DNA of 64,000 nt from Yersinia massiliensis CCUG 53443 (lineage in GTDB: Bacteria; Pseudomonadota; Gammaproteobacteria; Enterobacterales; Enterobacteriaceae), in assembly GCF_000312485.1 (NCBI RefSeq), contig NZ_HE997652.1, positions 1 to 64,000 of the forward strand. Direction: 5' to 3'. A model generated the notes under the pieces. That model worked only from the letters and a program-made list of their open reading frames with translations. It searched no databases and was not told the DNA's origin. The position numbers were made by a program, and so were the translations under genes. Below are positions 57,357 to 64,000 of the stretch, one piece after another (positions within the stretch are counted from its first letter, which is position 1; each line of letters begins with the position of its first letter).

Positions 57357-57911
57357 ATGATGTCGCAGCCACCGAAGGTTTTGCTGCTGTATGCCCATCC
57401 GGAATCACAGGACTCGGTCGCTAACCGAGTTTTGCTGCAACCGGTGCAGCAGTTAGAGCATGTCACTGTGCACGATCTTTATGCACACTATCCGGATTTC
57501 TTTATTGATATTCACCATGAGCAAGAATTGCTGCGTGAGCATCAAATTATCGTCTTCCAACACCCCCTTTATACCTACAGTTGCCCTGCATTACTGAAGG
57601 AGTGGCTGGATCGAGTGCTGGCGCGTGGCTTTGCCAATGGCGTTGGCGGGCATGCGTTGACCGGTAAATACTGGCGCTCAGTGATTACGACTGGCGAACC
57701 TGAAGGAGCTTATCGGGTTGGGGGGTATAACCGCTACCCTATGGAAGACATTTTGCGTCCCTTTGAATTGACGGCCGCTATGTGCCATATGCATTGGATG
57801 AATCCCATGATTATTTACTGGGCGCGGCGTCAGAAGCCGGAAGTCCTTGCTAGCCATGCGCAAGCTTATGCGCAGTGGCTACAGTCACCGTTGCCCACAG
57901 GGGGGCACTGA
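57357..57911 (+). CDS. kefG: KefG, ancillary subunit of the glutathione-regulated K+ efflux system
   Basis: A 184-residue flavodoxin-fold quinone oxidoreductase-like protein needed for full KefB activity. Visible are [35 protein letters not shown] and [20 protein letters not shown] 57357 has GGAGGGG. kefB begins 1 bp after its stop. Confidence 0.94.
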   Translation: MMSQPPKVLLLYAHPESQDSVANRVLLQPVQQLEHVTVHDLYAHYPDFFIDIHHEQELLREHQIIVFQHPLYTYSCPALLKEWLDRVLARGFANGVGGHALTGKYWRSVITTGEPEGAYRVGGYNRYPMEDILRPFELTAAMCHMHWMNPMIIYWARRQKPEVLASHAQAYAQWLQSPLPTGGH

Positions 57912-57912
57912 T

Positions 57913-59721
57913 ATGGAAGGCTCGGCGCTACTGACTGCGATTTTATTATTCTTATTTGCCGCTGTGGTGGCAGTACCCATTGCTCAACGGTTGGGTATTG
58001 GTGCGGTATTGGGTTACTTGATAGCGGGTATCGCTATCGGCCCATGGGGGTTGGGTTTTATCCGTGATGTTGACGAAATTCTGCACTTTTCCGAACTGGG
58101 TGTCGTTTTTCTGATGTTCATCATTGGATTGGAGCTGAATCCCGCGAAGCTCTGGCAATTACGCCGCTCGATTTTTGGTGTCGGCGCAGGCCAAGTGATT
58201 ATCACCGCAGCGGTATTGGGCGCATTGCTCTATTTCACCCATTTTGCTTGGCAAGCCGCAGTCATCGGTGGGGTCGGATTGGCGATGTCCTCGACGGCAA
58301 TGGCATTGCAACTGATGCGGGAAAAAGGCATGAACCGCAATGAAGGCGGGCAACTCGGCTTCTCGGTTTTGCTATTCCAAGATATGGCCGTCATTCCTGC
58401 CTTGGCTCTGATCCCCATTTTGGCCGGTGGCGGTGGTGAAACCAACGATTGGGTCAGGATTGGCACTAAAGTCGCTGCCTTTGCAGGCATGCTCATTGGT
58501 GGCCGTTATCTGCTGCGCCCCTTGTTTCGTTACATTGTGGCCTCCGGTGTGCGCGAAGTTTTCACCGCCGCTGCACTACTGGTAGTCTTAGGTTCAGCCC
58601 TGTTTATGGATGCACTTGGGCTATCAATGGCGCTAGGAACATTTATCGCCGGAATATTACTGGCGGAAAGTGAATTCCAACACGAACTCGAAATCGCCAT
58701 CGAACCCTTCAAAGGGCTATTGCTGGGTTTATTCTTCATTTCTGTTGGCATGGCATTAAATATTGGCGTGCTGTTTACCCATCTGTTGGATGTCCTGTTA
58801 GGCGTTCTGGCGTTGGTCTTTATCAAAGGCACTGTGCTGTATGGCTTGGCGCGGGCTTTCGGGTTGCGTCGTTCGGTGCGGTTGCAATTTGCGGGCGTAC
58901 TGAGTCAAGGGGGCGAGTTCGCGTTCGTCTTGTTCTCGGCGGCATTCACTCAGCATGTTTTGGATGCAGAACAACTGGCCTTACTGCTGGTGGTTGTTAC
59001 CCTCTCTATGATGACCACGCCATTACTGATGCAACTTATTGACCGCATTTTGTCTCGTCGTTACAACGCACAAGAAGAGAGTGATGAGAAGCCGTTCGTT
59101 GAAGATAACGATCCGCAGGTGATTATTGTTGGCTTTGGTCGGTTTGGTCAGGTGATTGGCCGATTACTGATGGCGAACAAAATGCGTATTACCGTGTTGG
59201 AGCGCGATGTCAGCGCCGTCAGTGTGATGCGTAAATATGGCTATAAAGTCTACTATGGTGATGCTACTGAACTGGAGCTGTTACGTGCCGCCGGTGCTGA
59301 AAAAGCCAAGGCTATCGTTATCACCTGTAATGAGCCGGAAGACACGATGACGTTGGTGCATTTGTGCCAGCAGCATTTCCCTAATTTACATATTCTGGCC
59401 CGAGCCAGAGGGCGTGTTGAAGCACATGAATTGCTGCAAAGCGGTGTCAAAGACTTCACCCGCGAGACATTTTCCAGTGCGCTGGAGTTGGGCCGCAAAG
59501 CACTATTGGGTTTGGGGATGCATCCTCATCAGGCATACCGTGCGCAGCAACATTTTCGTCGTCTCGATATGCGTATGTTGCGTGAATTGGTGCCTCAGCA
59601 TCATGGCGATGTGGCACAAATTTCCAGAATTAAAGAAGCCCGTCGTGAACTGGAAGATATTTTCCAACGTGAAATGCTGCATGAAAGTCGGCAATTAGAC
59701 GGGTGGGATGAATACGAATAA
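57913..59721 (+). CDS. kefB: Glutathione-regulated potassium-efflux antiporter KefB
   Basis: A 602-residue CPA2 antiporter: about 12 membrane segments to about residue 380, then a TrkA-N/RCK domain with the nucleotide motif [17 protein letters not shown]. It exports K+ to acidify the cell against electrophiles. ATG 57913 ([15 protein letters not shown]) is chosen. The 7-bp TA of kefG gives tight coupling. It overlaps yheV by 1 bp. Confidence 0.96.
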   Translation: MEGSALLTAILLFLFAAVVAVPIAQRLGIGAVLGYLIAGIAIGPWGLGFIRDVDEILHFSELGVVFLMFIIGLELNPAKLWQLRRSIFGVGAGQVIITAAVLGALLYFTHFAWQAAVIGGVGLAMSSTAMALQLMREKGMNRNEGGQLGFSVLLFQDMAVIPALALIPILAGGGGETNDWVRIGTKVAAFAGMLIGGRYLLRPLFRYIVASGVREVFTAAALLVVLGSALFMDALGLSMALGTFIAGILLAESEFQHELEIAIEPFKGLLLGLFFISVGMALNIGVLFTHLLDVLLGVLALVFIKGTVLYGLARAFGLRRSVRLQFAGVLSQGGEFAFVLFSAAFTQHVLDAEQLALLLVVVTLSMMTTPLLMQLIDRILSRRYNAQEESDEKPFVEDNDPQVIIVGFGRFGQVIGRLLMANKMRITVLERDVSAVSVMRKYGYKVYYGDATELELLRAAGAEKAKAIVITCNEPEDTMTLVHLCQQHFPNLHILARARGRVEAHELLQSGVKDFTRETFSSALELGRKALLGLGMHPHQAYRAQQHFRRLDMRMLRELVPQHHGDVAQISRIKEARRELEDIFQREMLHESRQLDGWDEYE

Positions 59722-59960
59722 TGTCGGAGAAAATGATGGCAATGGTGCAGAATAATACGTCAAGCACACGTAAAAGGTTCATCGCAGGCGCGGTTTGCCC
59801 GAAATGCAAGGCATTGGATACACTGGCTTTATGGCGTGAAGATCAGGTCGAAGTGGTGGAGTGCGTCAAGTGTGGACACCATCAACGCCAGACGGATAAA
59901 CAGGTCAGCCAACATGTGCGTCAAAATGAACAAGTGATCGGTATTTTCAATCCGAAGTAG
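59721..59960 (+). CDS. yheV: YheV, small zinc-ribbon-like protein
   Basis: A 79-residue protein with a CPKC...CVKC zinc-ribbon (AVCPKCKALD; VECVKCGHHQRQ). Unknown function. It is longer at the N terminus than E. coli YheV (66 residues); an internal start after the first 13 or so residues is possible. ATG 59721 overlaps the kefB stop (TAATG). Confidence 0.9.
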   Translation: MSEKMMAMVQNNTSSTRKRFIAGAVCPKCKALDTLALWREDQVEVVECVKCGHHQRQTDKQVSQHVRQNEQVIGIFNPK

Positions 59961-60054
59961 CGTTATCCTTCGCGATTTTTTATGCTGAAGAGTACAGCGG
60001 TGCAGATTTCCGCTACAATCTGTGCCAATTTTTGTTCCAAGGGTAGGAGATATC

Positions 60055-60639
60055 ATGAAAGTAGCAAAAGACTTGGTGGTCAGCCTGGCTTACCAGGTAC
60101 GTACAGAAGACGGTGTTTTAGTTGATGAGTCTCCGGTGAGCGCGCCGTTGGACTACCTGCACGGTCACGGTTCTTTGATCGCAGGTCTGGAAAAAGCGCT
60201 TGAAGGCCACGAAGCTGGCGACAGCTTTGATGTGCGCGTTAATGCAGACGAAGGTTACGGCAGCTATGATGAAAATCTGGTGCAGCGCGTACCGAAAGAC
60301 GTCTTCATGGGCGTTGACGAGCTGGAAGTGGGTATGCGTTTCCTGGCTGATACCGATCAAGGTCCAGTACCAGTTGAGATCACTGCGGTTGAAGACGAGC
60401 ACGTCGTTGTAGACGGTAACCACATGCTGGCGGGTCAGGATCTGAACTTCCATGTTGAAGTGGTTGCTATCCGTGAAGCGACAGAAGAAGAATTGCAACA
60501 TGGCCACGTACATGGTGAGCATGACCATCATCACGAACATGGTGACGGTTGCTGCGGCGGCCATGGCCATGGTGATCACGACGAAGGTCATGAACACGGC
60601 AAAGGCGGTTGCGGTAAAGGCGGTTGTGGCTGCCACTAA
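60055..60639 (+). CDS. slyD: FKBP-type prolyl isomerase and nickel chaperone SlyD
   Basis: A 194-residue cytosolic isomerase and metallochaperone. The FKBP core starts MKVAKDLVVSLAYQV, the insert-in-flap domain follows (DELEVGMRFLADT), and the C-terminal His/Cys-rich tail (HGHVHGEHDHHHEHGDGC..., GKGGCGKGGCGC) binds nickel for hydrogenase/urease maturation; urease would be a relevant client in Yersinia. ATG 60055 has TAGGAGATATC; earlier openings are not conserved. Confidence 0.97.
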   Translation: MKVAKDLVVSLAYQVRTEDGVLVDESPVSAPLDYLHGHGSLIAGLEKALEGHEAGDSFDVRVNADEGYGSYDENLVQRVPKDVFMGVDELEVGMRFLADTDQGPVPVEITAVEDEHVVVDGNHMLAGQDLNFHVEVVAIREATEEELQHGHVHGEHDHHHEHGDGCCGGHGHGDHDEGHEHGKGGCGKGGCGCH

Positions 60640-60657
60640 AATCTGACGTTGTCAGTC

Positions 60658-60685
60658 AAAAGCCAGCCTTGCGGCTGGCTTTTTG
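60658..60685 (+). terminator. slyD terminator
   Basis: AAAAGCCAGCC pairs with GGCTGGCTTTTT over TTGC; the T-run is in the right arm. Confidence 0.9.
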
Positions 60686-60747
60686 CGTTAAGCATGGCGG
60701 GTGATTACGATGGACGATTATTACTGTGCTTCGCCTATTCACCCGAC

Positions 60748-61329
<582 letters not shown>

Positions 61330-62154
61330 ATGAAATCACTGTTTAAAGTAACGCTACTGGCTACCACCATGGCGCTAACCCTGAATACCTCTGCGGCTTT
61401 CGCTGCTGAAGCAGCAAAAACTGCCACTGCAGCTGCACCAGCAACGACAAATAGTGCATTTAAAAATGATGACCAGCAGTCTGCTTATGCACTCGGCGCA
61501 TCATTAGGGCGTTATATGGATAACTCCCTGAAAGAACAAGAAAAGCTGGGTATTAAACTGGATAAAGACCAGTTAATCGCAGGCGTACAAGATGCTTTTG
61601 CAAGCAAAAGTAAACTAACTGACGAAGAAATCGAAAAAACCTTGCAAGGTTTTGAAGCGCGCGTGAAAGCCTCTGCTCAAGCCAAGATGGAGCAAGATGC
61701 GAAAGAAAACGCCGATAAAGGCGCAAAATATCGCGAGACCTTTGCTAAAGAAAAAGATGTGAAGAAAACCGAGTCTGGTTTGCTGTACAAAGTTGAGAAA
61801 GCCGGTACAGGTGATGCACCAAAAGATAGCGATACTGTCGTCGTTAACTACAAAGGCACACTGACCGACGGTACTGAGTTTGATAACTCATACAAACGTG
61901 GTGAGCCACTGTCCTTCCGTCTGGATGGCGTTATCCCAGGTTGGACCGAAGGTCTGAAGCAAATCAAGAAAGGCGGCAAGATCACTCTGGTCATCCCACC
62001 AGAACTGGCTTACGGCAAAACTGGCGTCCCAGGTATCCCTGCGAACTCTACGTTGGTATTTGACGTAGAACTGCTGGATGTGAAAGCGGCACCGAAAGCT
62101 GACGCACCGGAAGAGCAGCCTGCTGCAGCGGCGGACGCAAAAGCGAAGAAGTAA
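61330..62154 (+). CDS. fkpA: Periplasmic FKBP prolyl isomerase/chaperone FkpA
   Basis: A 274-residue periplasmic chaperone. The signal peptide MKSLFKVTLLATTMALTLN...AFA is cleaved; a helical dimerisation domain (SAYALGASLGRYM ... ARVKASAQAKMEQD) is followed by the FKBP domain with VVVNYKGTLTDGTEFDNSY, VIPGWTEGLKQ and YGKTGVPGIPANSTLVF. ATG 61330 has GGAG; openings at 61291 and 61318 lie before it. The Ala/Lys-rich tail (PAAAADAKAKK) is normal. Confidence 0.97.
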   Translation: MKSLFKVTLLATTMALTLNTSAAFAAEAAKTATAAAPATTNSAFKNDDQQSAYALGASLGRYMDNSLKEQEKLGIKLDKDQLIAGVQDAFASKSKLTDEEIEKTLQGFEARVKASAQAKMEQDAKENADKGAKYRETFAKEKDVKKTESGLLYKVEKAGTGDAPKDSDTVVVNYKGTLTDGTEFDNSYKRGEPLSFRLDGVIPGWTEGLKQIKKGGKITLVIPPELAYGKTGVPGIPANSTLVFDVELLDVKAAPKADAPEEQPAAAADAKAKK

Positions 62155-62184
62155 TCTAGCGCCGTTATTCGGACCTGCATCTAA

Positions 62185-62216
62185 CCGCTACGATGATTAT
62201 CGTGGCGGTTTTTTTA
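62185..62216 (+). terminator. fkpA terminator
   Basis: CCGCTACGAT pairs with ATCGTGGCGG over GATT and is followed by TTTTTTT. Confidence 0.95.
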
Positions 62217-62409
62217 TTATACGCATATCAATTCGCACTTCTGTTCGTTGATAACTTGACGGTTTATGGCTTGTGGGCTTAACGTCAATATCACGTGTAA
62301 ACGCAAGGATTTTATCTCAGCATATTTGCTAAACTTAAAATTCAAGATATTGAGTTATGAGTCTGCCAACGATATTGAGACAGGCTTTATCTAGAGGATG
62401 GTGTCTTCG

Positions 62410-63132
62410 ATGTCTAATTCGCTTCTTAGTAGCGATACCAGTGAACTGGATTTACTGGATGAACGTCCGTTCAGTCAGACGGACCATGAAATATTAAAAT
62501 CATACGAAGCTATCGTTGATGGTTTGGCGATGCTTATTGGCAGTCACTGTGAAATTGTGCTGCATTCTCTGGAAGACCTGAAAAGTTCCGCGGTGAGAAT
62601 TGCCAACGGTGAACATACCGGGCGGCAGATTGGTTCACCGATAACTGATTTAGCCCTGCGGATGTTGCACGACATGGCTGGTGCTGACAGCAGCGTATCG
62701 AGAGCTTATTTCACGCGAGCTAAAAGCGGTGTGCTGATGAAGTCCGTCACTATCGCGATTCGTAACCGCGACCAGCGTGTTATTGGTTTGCTGTGTATCA
62801 ACATGAATCTGGATGTGCCTTTCTCACAGATCATCCAAACTTTCATGCCGCCAGAAACACAAGAAGTCGCCTCCTCGGTTAACTTTGCCTCATCGGTCGA
62901 TGACCTCGTAGCGCAAACGTTGGAATTCACTATCGAAGAAGTGAATGCGGACCGTAACGTTTCTAACAATGCCAAGAACCGTCAGGTGGTACTTAACCTG
63001 TATGAGAAGGGTATTTTTGATATTAAAGATGCCATCAATCAGGTTGCTGAACGGCTAAATATCTCTAAACACACGGTATATCTCTACATTCGTCAGTTTA
63101 AAAGTGGCGATCTCGTGGGGCACGACCGTTAA
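62410..63132 (+). CDS. yheO: YheO, PAS-like/HTH transcriptional regulator
   Basis: A 240-residue predicted regulator with an N-terminal YheO-type PAS-like domain ([20 protein letters not shown] ... [18 protein letters not shown]) and a C-terminal DNA-binding helix-turn-helix ([20 protein letters not shown]). Effector and targets unknown. ATG 62410 ([11 protein letters not shown]) matches E. coli; ATG 62398 abuts AGAGG with no spacing. It overlaps tusD by 1 bp. Confidence 0.93.
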   Translation: MSNSLLSSDTSELDLLDERPFSQTDHEILKSYEAIVDGLAMLIGSHCEIVLHSLEDLKSSAVRIANGEHTGRQIGSPITDLALRMLHDMAGADSSVSRAYFTRAKSGVLMKSVTIAIRNRDQRVIGLLCINMNLDVPFSQIIQTFMPPETQEVASSVNFASSVDDLVAQTLEFTIEEVNADRNVSNNAKNRQVVLNLYEKGIFDIKDAINQVAERLNISKHTVYLYIRQFKSGDLVGHDR

Positions 63133-63536
63133 TGTCAGGTTTGAAAGCGGCGAAATATTGCCTAATGGTGACTGGACCAGCTTATGGTACACAGCAGGCC
63201 AGCAGTGCATATCAATTCGCACAAGCTCTTATCAACTCAGGCCATCATCTGGTGAGTATCTTCTTCTATCGTGAAGGGGTACTCAATGCTAACCAATTAA
63301 CGGCTCCCGCCAGTGATGAGTTTGATTTGGTTCGTGCTTGGCAAAAACTAGCTGATGAGCATGCTGTGGCATTAAATGTGTGTGTGGCAGCAGCGCTGCG
63401 CCGTGGGGTGACTGACCAACACGAAGCAGAACAACTCAATCTGGCGGCAGCGAATCTGCAACCGGGTTTTACCTTAAGTGGTTTGGGTGCGCTGGCAGAA
63501 GCGGCATTGACCTGTGATCGTATGGTGCAATTCTAA
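63132..63536 (+). CDS. tusD: TusD, sulfur-relay protein
   Basis: A 134-residue DsrE-like subunit of the TusBCD complex, which passes persulfide from TusA to TusE and MnmA for 2-thiolation of tRNA U34. The catalytic Cys is in [34 protein letters not shown] is the family start. It overlaps yheO and tusC by 1 bp. Confidence 0.96.
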   Translation: MSGLKAAKYCLMVTGPAYGTQQASSAYQFAQALINSGHHLVSIFFYREGVLNANQLTAPASDEFDLVRAWQKLADEHAVALNVCVAAALRRGVTDQHEAEQLNLAAANLQPGFTLSGLGALAEAALTCDRMVQF

Positions 63537-63901
63537 TGGTGGCGAAGCGCATTGCTTTTGTTTTCACTCAAGGCCCACATGGCAACTCAGCAGGGCGGGA
63601 AGGGCTAGATGCTTTACTGGCGGCATCAGCGCTAAGCGGAGATATTGGTGCCTTCTTCCTTTCAGATGGTGTCCTGCAACTTCTACCCCAACAGCAACCA
63701 GAAAAAATCCTCGCCAGAAACTATATTGCGACTTTTGGTGTTTTACCTTTATACGATGTCGAGAATTGCTATATCTGCGAAGCCTCATTACATCAACGTG
63801 GATTGAGCGGTATAACGGGTTTGATCCTCGATGTTGAGGTCTTATCTCCAGCAGATTTGCGTCATCAACTGGCGACTTATGACGTCGTACTGACTTTTTA
63901 A
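63536..63901 (+). CDS. tusC: TusC, sulfur-relay protein
   Basis: A 121-residue DsrF-like subunit of TusBCD. The start is [23 protein letters not shown]. It shares the fold of TusD. 20 bp before tusB. Confidence 0.95.
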   Translation: MVAKRIAFVFTQGPHGNSAGREGLDALLAASALSGDIGAFFLSDGVLQLLPQQQPEKILARNYIATFGVLPLYDVENCYICEASLHQRGLSGITGLILDVEVLSPADLRHQLATYDVVLTF

Positions 63902-63921
63902 TTGAGAATGGGGCCGAGATA

Positions 63922-64000
63922 ATGCTGTATACCGTCAGTCATTCTCCTTATCGTTGTGATTTATCTGCTTTGTTGAGATTAGTCACATCTGAAGATGACA
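63922..64000 (+). CDS. tusB: TusB, sulfur-relay protein, N-terminal fragment (cut by window edge)
   Basis: The visible 26 codons [20 protein letters not shown]... match TusB, third subunit of TusBCD. The rest lies beyond the window. In E. coli rpsL-rpsG follow. Confidence 0.85.
   Translation, partial: MLYTVSHSPYRCDLSALLRLVTSEDD

Noticed and set aside
60118-60636. Long minus-strand open frame opposite slyD
   Set aside because: Shadow of the slyD coding frame; composition is an artefact of the His/Gly-rich tail.

Overview
The window looks like a chromosomal segment of the Yersinia pseudotuberculosis / Y. pestis group (Enterobacterales). This rests on two things. Gene order follows the E. coli 74-76 min region (pckA-hslOR-yrfG-igaA-nudE-mrcA-hofMNOPQ-aroKB-damX-dam-rpe-gph-trpS-cysG-nirCDB ... 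tsgA-ppiA-pabA-argD-yhfK-crp-yhfA-prkB-yheUT ... yheS-kefGB-yheV-slyD-slyX-fkpA-yheO-tusDCB). The proteins are close enough to recognise as enterobacterial orthologues, and the insertions between backbone genes fit Yersinia. No tRNA, rRNA, CRISPR array, prophage or complete insertion sequence was seen. Nearly every base is assigned to an intact gene or a short intergenic gap.

Layout: 1-3600 is the promoter-proximal end of a leftward chaperone-usher type fimbrial cluster. It holds three intact subunit paralogues, a truncated fourth and the start of an usher. Three of the subunit copies carry duplicated ~190-bp upstream regions, each with a 14-bp palindrome matching the RcsAB box. 3.7-9.8 kb holds leftward pckA, hslO, hslR, yrfG and igaA; IgaA is the brake on the Rcs phosphorelay. 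10.3-17.6 kb holds nudE, mrcA (PBP1A) and the competence-like hofMNOPQ operon. 17.9-24.2 kb is the aroK-aroB-damX-dam-rpe-gph-trpS superoperon. 24.4-29.6 kb is nirBDC-cysG (nitrite reduction plus siroheme synthesis) with FNR and NarL/NarP sites placed as in E. coli.

29.9-38.4 kb is a mosaic: codA without codB, tsgA, a copper-related pair (DUF2946-type protein and an OprC-type TonB-dependent receptor with a visible CxxxM...HxM motif), and a LacI-type regulator with a GH4 6-phospho-glucosidase behind a perfect 20-bp palindromic operator. 38.7-49 kb returns to backbone: ppiA, yjgR, pabA, argD, yhfK, crp, yhfA, prkB, yheU and yheT. 49-55.2 kb is inserted cargo relative to E. coli: a LysE-type exporter, a PhzF-type isomerase, tauABCD (taurine as sulfur source) and a family 2 glycosyltransferase. 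55.2-64 kb holds yheS, kefGB, yheV, slyD, slyX, fkpA, yheO, tusD, tusC and the start of tusB.

The strongest unusual signals are the RcsAB-like boxes on the amplified fimbrial genes, an unusual density of short tandem duplications (15-23 bp, many touching gene ends), a dispersed ~115-bp intergenic repeat including an apparent internally deleted copy upstream of crp, and the tandem-repeat-bearing enlarged HofM. I saw no clearly new multi-gene system; most of the window is well-understood backbone.
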